DNA of 33,350 nt from Phallusia fumigata (taxonomy: Eukaryota; Chordata; Ascidiacea; Phlebobranchia; Ascidiidae). Positions 1-12,400 of this stretch are shown here, piece after piece. Position 1 is the stretch's first letter. Each line of letters begins with the position of its first letter. Below the pieces are notes generated by a model. The model had not been told where the DNA came from. It made no database searches and was given only the letters and a program-made list of their open reading frames with translations. The stretch spans positions 1-33,350 of the forward strand of contig QXVZ01033119.1 of NCBI GenBank assembly GCA_008931825.1, in the 5' to 3' direction. The translations under genes and the position numbers were made by a program.

Positions 1-356
1 TCAAATCTCGTAAAATATGTTAAATAACACAAAGCGCTTTCATCAATAAAATCCAAAATCACAACCCTAAAATGAAAAGACGCTGGAAGGATTTTGTAAT
101 TTTGTTCTCTAAAGTCTGCTTTTTCCTTAGGATTAACTTTTACTCCCTCATTCCGTGTTACAATTTTCTGTCTTTAAAACCTTTTTGTTGCATTTTTTTT
201 TACTGTAGAACCAAAACCCTTTTGACAAGTAAAAGCCATAACCCAGTAGTTTAACTATTTGCCAAACAAACTTTGTAAAACCCTTGCAACCATAGACAAC
301 TCCACTGTCACGCCAAACCAAGCAGAAACATAACAACAAGTCGCACGCAAATTTAC
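1..356. other. Left-edge intron sequence with no exon seen
   Basis: This is AT-rich sequence beyond the donor of the last visible EGF exon. No stretch with EGF cysteine spacing or a DxDEC start flanked by splice sites was found on either strand, so the next exon of the gene probably lies outside the window. Confidence 0.5.
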
Positions 357-482
357 CCAGACATCCTGACACATCGCTGCTCACGTATCCACTCAGACAA
401 CGACACTCATATCCGCCTATTATATCCACGCACACAGCAAGCGGATGACAGGAGTGTATTCCCAAGGCGCACTCGTCAATGT
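357..482 (-). CDS. Exon 69: cbEGF-like domain (last visible exon)
   Basis: 126 nt, phase 1-1. It opens DIDEC when joined to the linker exon at 918-956, has six cysteines in EGF spacing and ends CLG before donor GTAAAT. The Gly-rich turn (DIIGGYEC) replaces the usual N-x-x-G-S pattern. Confidence 0.9.
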
Positions 483-3400
483 CTAAATATCGTCGGGTAT
501 TTAAGGATCAACTGATTTAACATCAGCTTAATAAATTTTGCGAGTGGTCGGTTAAAGTTAACCAATCTACTGGCGATGTCAATTATTTGAATTGCTATTA
601 ATTGTTAAAACTACCCATGTAGTCACGTCAACATTTGGTAGAAACAGGAGAAGAAAATGTTTAACACAGTTAGGCCGAAGCCCAAATTGACAGAGACTTG
701 ACCTAAAAACCTAAACCTTATCTCGAAGCAAATTTGACCAGTTTGGCACGTATCCAATATGGCAAAGACTTCAAATCAAATCAGTTCATGAAAAAAGCCC
801 AGTGAAAGTTATTTCTTAAACCTTTCCGCTGCTTTTATTAGTTTATCGCCTTATATGGGAATATTGACTATTAGATTACCATGAAATAAATTTTGAGAAT
901 ACTTCAGTTCTACATACCTGGCATCATACGTGGCTCCACCGTTGTTGCCTGAATCACTGCAAAACGGGTTAAAATGTAGTTAAAAACGAGGATAAATAAT
1001 TTGTAAAACTGGTGCAACTCCGTTAATCAAAGATGCTAGCAGTAGTGAAGCAATTAAGGATGATTAAAACTTGATACAGATCAAAGATTCTGTAGCCAAT
1101 ATGCAAGGAAGGCCTGCCTCCCGCGAATAAGAGCAACAAACACTATGGTGTTTTCAGTTACCTGTGCACTCAACGGTTGGATCTCCAGTATACCCGGCAT
1201 CACATTTGCATTCGAATCCTCCAAGCAAGTTGTAACATGTGGAGTAGAGCACGCAATCGTTAGTGTCTTTACCTGAACATTCGTCGATGTCTACAACAAA
1301 TTGGTTTGGTAGATGTAACTTTATTTTTAGCAGGAACCAAAATGTTTCGTAACCGTGTTGTTAAAACAGTAACTTTTGTGTAAAGAAAACCTATTTCTGT
1401 TACCTTCGCATGTCAACTTGGCATCGCCTTGGTAACCAGTGTTGCACGTGCATTCGTGGCTACCGATCGTGTTTTGGCACGTGGCGTGTGTGACGCAATC
1501 GCTTAGACCCTCCAAGCACTCATCAATATCTGAAAAGCATTTTGAAAGTTAAAATATTGATTTCATCAAGTAGTTCCGAAAATACTTTTCATACTTAAGT
1601 ACTACTTGCGCCATATCTAAATTACAAATGACGTAAGCGTGACGAAATAGTGACGTCATACAACGTAACAACCTTTTATATCGCCCCACCTTTGCAACTG
1701 TATCCGTCTCCTGTAAAACCAACGCCACACTGGCAGGTGAACGAACCAATCAGATTCGTGCACGTGGCGCTGTCGTGGCACGATGCCAAGGCTTCGGAAC
1801 ACTCGTCTACGTCATCGCATGACGTAGTGGGGGACCCCCGGAACCCGGCTTTGCATCCAGTGCATAAGTAAGACCCGACGGTGTCTTTACAGTCAGTATT
1901 TTTGTTGCACAAACCGAGATCACATTCGTTAACATCTAAAGTAACAAGGATCGTGTTAAAGATTGCAAAGATGAACCAGTGAATTAATGGTTTTTGTCGC
2001 TATAATCCTTCATATTAGAAGAAGACATCAAAGTACTTACAGAAAGTAACGCTACTTTTGGCTTGCAAGTCATTGATTCTTAGCTTTTCAAGTTAAACAC
2101 TGACGATGCCCACATTTTTGGCGATGTAGAAATATAACTTTTAGTAGCTAAGAATGTGTGGCGGGCAAATCAAAAGTTTAAGTTACTGATAATCATCCGC
2201 AACCAAGTCCTTGTAAGTCATACTGTTCTGCGGTGATTTCTTTCAATTCAAATTTTACGTGGTTTAATGACAGAAAGTCTGCAAATACTGAAAAATAAAA
2301 TACTAACTTGAACAAAACGCTGATCCATCACCGGTGTAGCCTGGTTTACATTTACATTCAAAACCACCCAATGTGTTCTGGCACAGAGCGTTTAACACAC
2401 AACTGTCTGTGCCGGTACCGCATTCATCGACATCTGGGGAAAAATATTCATAAAATTAACAAATATACCTTGCCGCAAAAACGCATAAATTATTAGGAAA
2501 ATTATAGTTGCCGGAAAAAAAAGAATTGAGTGCAGTTACAAGGTGAAAAAAAACATTTATCAAACATACTTCGTCACATAAACGCATGAAAAGAAAGGAA
2601 TTATACAGTTGCAAATATAAATAAGTAGTTGCAGTTAAAAACGTATTACATTCATATTTTTTGTCATTTTAAAACAAGTTTTGATGTCTGCCTTACCTTG
2701 ACAAGTATCGTAGCTATCCAGCTCGTAGCCCGTCTTACAAACGCAGTCGTAACCGCCATCCACGTTATTACATTGCGACAAAGCAGGACATGTAAATGTC
2801 CCCGCGACGCACTCATCGATATCTGGTGAAATAGTGCCATAACATCACATTTTTGCCGATGTCTTAAACAATAGGTGCCGTTTATCAAATATTAACCTGT
2901 GCAGTTTCCAAAAGAATCTTCTTGGTAACCTTGCTCACATGAGCACGAAAACTTTCCAGGGTGATTTGAACAAGCCTCGGTTGCTTTGCATGGGTAAGGG
3001 TTCTCCGAGCATTCGTCAATATCTGTGTAATTATTAGTTTAAAATGAAATGCGCAGTTTTGTACGAATGTTATGTAACACAGAGAACAACCCTCTATTTG
3101 ACAAAAAAGTGACACAAAGTAGTGAACAAAAAATTGAACCTAACCATTTACCACTGAAAAAGCATATTCGGTAATAGGTTTCAACAATTGCAGTGAAACA
3201 ATCCAAATTTCTTGTACAAATAGACTGTAACACATACCTTGGCACATGCCCTCGGAATCCCGTCTGAATCCAACCATACAAACACAATCAAATCCACCCT
3301 CTGTGTTGTTACATCGGGTGTTGGCAGAACACGTTGACTTGTTTGAACTGCACTCATCAATATCTGTAGGAGGAAACATGTGAAATTAATCAAACTATTC

Positions 3401-6400
3401 ACATTAAAGTTAAGCAGCATAAATAAGTAAAAAAGTTTAGTGCGTCGTAAGTAATCATCAAAGGCAAACTACCAAATTAACAAAATTTGTGCACATAAAA
3501 AGTATAGATTAAGGTTACCCTACAAAACCCATTGACAAGCTTTCTTTAATAATTTCCAAGACTTGCAACAATCAAGAGACAAAAATTGAAACTGACCTAT
3601 GCACTTCTTTGTCATCATTTCCATCTGATATCCCGAGGTGCAATCACACGAAAAGCTTCCCCGTGTGTTACTGCATGTCTTGTCTATTCCACAGTTGGAC
3701 AAGCCCTCGACACACTCATTCAAGTCTGTTGAAGCGTAAAAAGTATTAAATTATTAACACTAAAGTATTTAACACCAAAGTATTGAATACTAAAGTATGG
3801 AAGATTGAACACCAAAGTAATAAGCATTAGAGTATTTAACACCAATGTATTGAATACTAATGTAATGAATACCAAAGTATTGAATACCAAAGTATCAAAC
3901 ACCAAAGTATTAAACACTATACTATTGAACACTGAAGTATTAAACACTAAAGTAATAAACATCAAAGTATTGAACACAAGTATTACGCCAAATTAAAGGT
4001 TAGAAAAACTATTTATATGGTTAATTCACTACCGTTATTACCTGTACATGCGGTTTCGGGGTCACCAGTGTAACCGACCATGCAGTCGCATGTGCGCCCT
4101 CCAGCGGTGTTTGTGCACGTCGTGAAATCTCCGCATCCGCCGTTGTCAGTTTCACATTCATTGATGTCTGATGGAAAAAAAATTCCAAAAGTTAAATTGT
4201 AATCACAATCAGACAAAAAGAATATTGGGCAAAAATCTCTAATCATTTTGACTATTTTTCAGTCGATATCATTAAGAGTCGATCACATTACCTGTACATT
4301 CGTTCTTGGGGTAACCTGTGTATCCAACAGCACACTTGCAATTGAACGTCCCTGGTTCGTTGATGCATTCTGCTGAGTCAGCACAATCGTCTGTGCCCAG
4401 TTGGCACTCATCAATGTCTGGGAACATAAACAAGGGGCTTTCACAAACACATGCCTGGCAGCATTGCTTGGGGTTAGGTGCAAGCTAAATAATCTATAAC
4501 TTAGGGCCACACAATCCGTATGGGACATAAATAAGTCAAGGTCAAAGTAAAGTCAACAAGAAAAATGGTTTTTCTTGATGTGGTCTGTTAATTGTATTAA
4601 AATCGAGGTTTCTTTATCATTACATGTACTTGGATAAATAGATAGGTAATACGTTTTCATGTAATTAAAAGACATGTATATTTCCAAACAAACTACTTTT
4701 CAGAAAAATGCCTTGGATTTTTAGGGTTAACAAAACAAAACAATGCATCCAATCAGTACATTTTAGTTACCTGTGCACCCTCCAACCATTCCTTCACCGG
4801 TGAATCCTTTCTTACACTGACATTCATACGATCCAGCAGTGTTTCCACAAAAGGAGTTCTTCATACAAGCCTGAGCACTAGTCATGCATTCATCAATGTC
4901 TGAAACAAAAAGTGTTAACTAAGATTTTGTCACAGAAATTGTAGAAAGTAAATACATCGTATTGCAAAGGTTTCGACAATTGTGGTTGTCACCACCATGG
5001 CATAATATAAGTTCTCTGGCATATTGTAGTAATATAAGTAAATGTTTTTTAAATTTAGCTACGCTGCAAGTCCTTGTCTTGTGTTCATACGATTTTGTCA
5101 GCTTTCTCAAATTAAATAGGTGCAATCCACAAAAACTAGATGTTTACTTGTCACCATTTAGAAACAAACCTTGACATGTTCCGATAAAGTCTTTGCTGTA
5201 GCCAGTCAAACAATCGCATTCATATTTTCCCAATGTATTGCGGCATTTCGACGTCGCGCTACATGTATGGGTGTTGTCTGCGCACTCATCCAAGTCTGAA
5301 ACAGAAAAAATGATGTAACACATTAACATGGGAATCCTCGATAAAGCCCTTTGGAATTTTTTTTGGCAAACCGTAACAGGATTTATGAGGATTAAAGTCC
5401 CTACAGAAACAAACTTTAAGGACAACTATAAATTCTTCAAGGGCCCAAAGAAAATGTTGGGAGGGGGTCACAATTGAAAAATGCGTCGAAAAAAAGCATT
5501 TTCCCATTTATTTTACCCGAACTCGCCAAACAAACGCAACGAACAGAAGACCATTCGACATTTAATTGCTCTATAAACAGAATAAGTGTCGCACGAGCTG
5601 CCAATGACTTTTCCAAAGATATACAAGTTGACCAACCATTGCAATAAGACAAAGCATCCCCTGTAAAACCGACAACACAGGCGCATGTGAAGCTGCCCTC
5701 TGTGTTAGTGCATTCCGAGTTCTCAGCACACGGGGAGTCGACTTCTGAACATTCGTCAATGTCTGAAAATATAATAATGGTAAAATAAAATTAAAGTGTC
5801 TGGCAAATACAAAAAATTGAGAATACAAAGTTGTTACCAAAACCTGGATAATCACAAACAAAGATTAAATTAAACAGAAAAAAACACACAAAAAACTGGA
5901 AAAAAAACACAATATGTGTCCCCTCCGTGGAAGTGGGCCCATAATAATATGGTTAACACGCGAATATTGTTTATTTCATGTCTAGGACAATATTGTTGTG
6001 TCAAGAACTTAACGTCACTATATTGCACAACGATAAATAGTTAGCATCGCGAATTACCACACGCAATAACCCCGATAGCAAGAAGCAAGTAAAAGTAATT
6101 TCAGTGCATCACGACGTAATATGTACCTGTACACTTGGAGTTGATTCGTTTATATCCTTCAGCACACGAGCAGCGATAACTTCCAGGGCTGTTCTCACAA
6201 TTGCTGTTCGTCGCACAAACGTCCGGATTTTCGCATTCGTCCACGTCTGTAAATGAAAATTAATTGAAAACTTTGAAGAAGAAAAAGAAAAGAGCAAGGC
6301 AGATTTGGACCATCACTTGCGCAAATCACAAGGCTATAGCGGGTGTCAAACGAATTTCAAGTGATCACTTGTGGAGTTACGTGACGTAATAGCTGTTAAA

Positions 6401-9400
6401 TTTAACCACAGCACGCACGCACTTGCCAGCTACAGATATTTTGTCCAAAGTTAGGATTGGTCTATTGCAACGTAACAGTTAGGTTGCGACCTGGTGTGAC
6501 TTTTACTAATTGTTATCTGTCTGTGTAGCCTTACTTACCTGTGCAAACTATTGTGCCGTCTCCAGAAAACCCGGCGAGACAGGTGCAATTGTAACCACCA
6601 GGCGTGTTTTGGCATGAAGCATCACTATGACAGTTATCGCTTCTGTCTGAGCATTCATCGATGTCTGAAGATAAAAAGTATGGAAATGTGTGAAATTTAA
6701 ATTATAAGGGCCTTAAATACATGAATTTTGTTTGGGAGGTATTTAAATGTTACACTCTTGATTATATATTGTCCATTTTACATGTTGAGGCCTCAACGAA
6801 GCCAAACTGTTAGTTAATGTTGGTTGGTTCGAAGTCAAGCCATTGCTTTATGACCTTGAGATTTTTGTTCAAAACACATATGCGACCGAGACAGGATTTA
6901 AACCAGAACCTTGATTTTACCTGCACAAGTTTTTCCATTCCCAGTGTACCCCGCCTGGCACCTGCACTTGTAACTTCCAATCACGTTGATGCATTCTGCG
7001 TTGATGGAACAGTTGCTACCCACCGCGCACTCGTCAATATCTACAACAGGAAGGAATGTGACGTCATCGCATGGGAACAAAGAAAAAAACGCAATACGTG
7101 ATTTGTAAATTTTGATTTTTTTGTGAGACCTCAAAATGGGGAGGAATGATATAAAATCATAAATCTCAGAAGTGGGTTTCCAAACGAGCCACGTGCAGTC
7201 AGCTGAAACTGCATTAGTGGGTTGGCAACAACTGAACGTTGTACCAAAAAGATTTTTATTTTTAAAAAAATTTAAGATTTAAATTTAAAAATTCGTTTTA
7301 CCAAAAAGATTAAAATATTTTTACTTATATACCATTCAATTTTAATCATTTAAGATTTCTAAAGAGGTTCAGCAAATTAGACCCGACTACACAGATTTTA
7401 CCTATCTTACGCTTTTAAAAGAAACCCTTACCTTCACACTGATTCAGAGCATTCCGTTGAAATCCAGTCAAACAATTGCAAGTAAAAGTTCCGTCGGTGT
7501 CAATGCACTTAGAGTTTGCCTCACACACTGTTGTGTCCAGCAAACATTCGTCGATGTTCCTGCAGCCGCCGTAACCGTCTGGCTCATACCCAGTCGCACA
7601 AACACATTTGAATGAGCCGGGCGAGTTTACACATTCCTTGTTGCCAGTGCAGTTGTCGGTTTTTGCCAAACACTCGTCAACGTCTGAAAGTATAGGAAAT
7701 TTTTGGTTTTAACCTTTTTTGGTCGAATACTTTTTGTGACTTGTGTGCATAGCGCACGGTTTTCAGCTATTCGTCATTACGCACTGATGATAACAGCAGC
7801 AAATGTTAAAATAAAAATGTGTTCACTATCTACAAGCTCTCCGGCAGTGATGTTTTTTAATTGAAATACGAAGCAAACATTGAACAAAATGGACATTAGG
7901 TACAAATTCTAAGCAGTCTGCCCACAACACACAATAGAATACCATGTTAAAATAATATATTCTCGTCTTTGTAATTCGTGCAAAACGGGGATTGACTGCA
8001 TTTTATTTTTTACAACATAGGATTTCGTGATTTTGCTTACCGTTGCAGGATTTATTGGCATCAAGCAGAAATCCATCAGTGCAAGTACAAACGTAACTTC
8101 CTTCCGTGTTCGAGCAGCGGAAGTTTTCGCCACAGATCATCCGATAAACTTTGCACTCATCCACATCTGCGCAAATTTTAAAAAATAGAAAGCACTTGTA
8201 TTTACCTAGTAAGGAGGTTTGGAAGTATGACGTAATAATGGAAAAAAAACATATGACGTCATTAAAAACGGTCAATGACGTCACGTACGTGCTAATTTTT
8301 TTTCTGAAGTTTGTTATTTTTACAAAAAAAGTAAACAACGCTTGACAGTTGTGTGCAGCAATAAATAAATGTAACACGCCAATATTTTTATACCTTTGCA
8401 TTTCCCACCATCAGGATTTTCAAAACCAGTGTTGCAAAAACATTTGAAACTTTCCGGTGTATTGGAGCACTTTGAGTTGTTGCCACAAACATCGTTACCA
8501 AGGCACTCGTCAACGTCTGTGAAAAATAATCCATAAAGTTTGTATTTCTTCTTTCAGTTCGTGTGCTTGTTATTTATCCAACGTCAAAGTAAAACAAAAT
8601 GCATCTCAATCCACATTTTAGAAGGCCGTACCTTGCGTGCATATGTATCAAATATAATAAATAAAGAATAATATTTTACCTTATCCAAGATGAAAGTAAA
8701 ACGTATGTAATTCAAATCCTATTTTTATTTACAATTTAACATAACCCAGTACATAAACCTACAACGGACGTTATACCGAATTAAAGTGGGCCTTCCAAAC
8801 ATTGGGTTAGAAAAATCTAGCCTGCGGTGGGATTCGAACCCATGACAGAAGTCTATCTAGGTATGGGGCTTTACCCACTGAAAAAACGCATGCACATAGT
8901 TTAGATTAACATACCCGTGCATTTTCCATACTCCAGCTTGTATCCAGTCTTACAGACGCATTCGTGATTACCGGGAGTGTTAACACAGGTTTGTGTGGCA
9001 TCACACATATCAGTGCCTACCACGCATTCATCGATATCTGAAACCGAGAATGCTATGTGATTAGGAATATAAAAAAATGTATCTGAAAGTATATATGAAT
9101 GGTATAAGTTCGTTCTAAGCATTCCTAAGTCGTTAAAGTGAATTGCCAATTCAAACCAACAATTTACATTCATCCGACACCAAATCTCGACTCACCAATA
9201 CATTCCATCCCATCACCGGTGAATCCCCTTCTGCATGTGCACTGGGGCGTGACGCCTGAGGGAAGACAGTTGGCGAAGCGATGGCAGGCGTCCTTGCACA
9301 CATCCATTACTAAAATACACCGACGTAATGTTACAAAATAACACTTGTTAGTTTTGCATAATCACCAGTGTGATGAAACCAACTAAAGCTTTCATAGTTT

Positions 9401-12400
9401 TTCTGTGAAGCTCCCTAATTCTATGTAGTTTCGTTGGGATGAATTTTATTGATATATATCATTGAAATTTTGATTGATTTACACGCTGTTTAGTGATTCT
9501 TAACCTTTGTTTATTCCATGGAGCTCATTAACCGATAATCAAAGCTAAAATTCTCCACCGAAAATTAAATATGTGAACAGTATGTTTATCTCAGTATATT
9601 GCAAAGAGCAACTAATCTCAAACAATTGATTGATTTTTAAGACTCTAATACTCATTACAAAATTCCCCTTTGCAAAATGCCCCTAAAGGGGAATTCCCTC
9701 GTTTGAAAACCACCGAAGCCATTGTTTTCTAATGAAGGCGTGTTGCGATTTCATGCAAGTAGTTTACCCGATTTGTAACTCCTTTTGAGATTTTAAGCCA
9801 CAGAAGATTATACTGGGATTTGAGTCAATAAACTCACGAATGAAAAGGTATTAGAATCTCACAACCATTTGCCTTGGCTAATTAAACAGATCGTCGGCTT
9901 TCAAATTTAATTACTTTTTTCCATGACAAAAAAGTTTCATATACCCACCAACGCAGTAGTTTCTTGCGTCCATCGAGTATCCGGTTCTGCACTGGCATTT
10001 GTAACTTCCGAAAGTGTTGATGCATTGCTCGGATTTTAGACAATCATGAGTCCCGTAATCACACTCATTAATGTCTGAAAATAATTCAGTCAAGATATTA
10101 ATATCACAGAGATTGATCCAGGACAAACCAATCAATGGCTAGGTTGATGTTTTCAATCTTTTCACACCACGTTTAAAGGGTTTTTAATAATTTTCGAACA
10201 GTTTTTGTCAAAAAATCGTAGAATCACCGAGCATCACGATATTCAGCATTATTATAACGTAAGCACTATCTTAAAACCGGGTTTTAGTCAGATCCCAAAA
10301 ATCCTTGACACAGTTGACTAAGCAAAAGTAATTCGGCAACCCGTTTTAAGCGTTCAAAGGCTGGTTGCTATAGTAACGAAGCCAAAACCTTAGAATTGGC
10401 GGTTCATCAATCCCGTTTACCTGCACAGTTGAGGTCTGGAGGGCCATTGAACCCTGGGTTACACACGCAAGCCTGTTTTACACCAATCAGCTGACAGGAA
10501 GCTTGCGCGGCGCACTGCTTGTCGCACGTGATTGGCTGAAGCGTGGATGAAAGGGGCGTGGTGGAGGTGGGTACAGCTATGCAACAAATACACTTGACAG
10601 TTAAACTGAATAACTTGAATCTGTAGCCAAGCAATTTTTAATGTAACTTTGGATAAAAAAAGTAAGTTTTAAACATAATAAGGGTGCAAGTTTCCTTATG
10701 CTTGTATTGGGAATCGACCAACATTTTGGATTTAAAATATAGTTTGTAATTTCTACAGCAATACGATTTTGGTAATACCGGAAGGTGCTGCGTACTTCCT
10801 TTAATTGTAGATTTGCCTATCGATATACGTAATGTAAATAATAGTGCGTTGAGAAGAAAATAATTTTATGAAACATTTTTTTACCTAAATCACCATAAAT
10901 CGTAATAACGCACAAAACAGTGTTTTATTTCGTAAAAAATGTTTTAAAACTCTACTAACCAATAAATGGACTTTTTAAATCATCTAAAGAAACAAATTTC
11001 GAGAAGATCAGTCAAATACCTCCATACGGTATTTGTAAGATTAGGTTTCGTAAAACACTCACCTTCACATAAAATGAAAGCATCTCCGGTAAAACCAGGG
11101 TGACATTGACAAGTAAAACTTCCATCTGTATTCGTGCAGTAAGCATTGCGCGCGCACAGGTATGGATTATCCTCACACTCATTCAGTTCTGTCAGATAGA
11201 AACAAAGACATTACAACTGTTTCGGACACTCTAAATGTTCATGAAGACGCAAATATTAGTTGAGATTCATGTCCAGTGAAAGAACATTGTTTAAATGCAA
11301 GAGACTGAAATAAAAACCATTCCGAAATCATTTAGCTTGCAGCAAAGAGTGGTCTAGATCAGTGGTTTCCAACTTTTGTAGTGTCGTGGGCCTTTTTGAT
11401 ATGATTTAGATCCTTGTGATAACCTGTAGCCTGGTTTCTAGGATTACGCTCGATTAGTCATCGTTTGCAAGTTGAAACATAACGGCGAGTATTATCATTT
11501 TGCTATACATTACTTTTGTCTTAGGCATGTAAAGCTCCAAAAAGCATGTGGGTACCACTGGGCTAAATAAAACTACCTGCGGTGAAATTCGAACCCACGA
11601 CTACAAGTTTTACCAACCCAGCCACGCTGCTTTTGGTTTGCGAGATTTTTTGCCGTTTGTTGAGTTAGTATCTTTTTACCAACCTGTACATTCGGCTCCG
11701 TTTCCAACGTATCCCTGTTTGCATTCACACACGAAGCTCCCTTCTGTGTTCACACAGACCGAATCCGATCCACACATATCGACGCTTGACTGACACTCGT
11801 TCGGGTCTAAACAGTGTGAAACGATGTCATACAGTTTCAATTAACGCAATTTGGTTTGAAGAAAACTGCTTACCAAGATATCGTTGTGTTAGGCCCAAAC
11901 GTGTGCATATTCGTGCGCAGTACACCCAAAGAAACAGGCTTTGTGCGTCCATGATCGTGACAAGTTATATTTAAATCAACACAAAATCTACCAAGAACTC
12001 ATTGGCTATTTTTATCAGCCAACCTTCAAGTCCATATCTTTTGTTGTCAAATTATAAGATTTTGCAGAGTACGGTAAAAAGTCAATAAAAACATAATAAC
12101 AACCATCTTTTACCGTCATTGGGTGGAAATCCAGAATAAGGGCAACAAAATTGAAGTTCATAATTCTCACAACGTCCCATCAATTGCTTCACGTCACTGC
12201 ATACGAGTCCGTATGACGGATGGAGAGCCAATACGTCATTGGTGAGGGTAAAGACCCGTTTGCTGGCGAGGTCACGTGCACGAATGGCGGGCGGTGATTG
12301 GCAGAGACGCTGGTCTGAAGGCAAGTTAACAAAATGAGTTTAAAGGTCCAAAGAGAATTTTGCTGACATAAGCAAAAATGGTCTTTACCTAACAACATCT

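Noticed and set aside
3720-3996. Open frames of 85 (minus) and 63 (plus) codons with repeating NTKVL/FNTLV
   Set aside because: They are produced by the 15-bp minisatellite, which lacks stops on both strands. No cysteines and no splice fit with the EGF exons.
8167-8401. Extension of the exon 50 frame into a 132-codon open frame on minus
   Set aside because: The upstream part is hydrophobic intron read-through; the EGF domain and a GCAG acceptor define the exon boundary at 8166.
8820-8880. Functional tRNA gene
   Set aside because: Box A and B are recognisable, but there is no consistent acceptor stem or anticodon loop, and the terminal sequence recurs in another relic at 11570-11635, as expected for a SINE.
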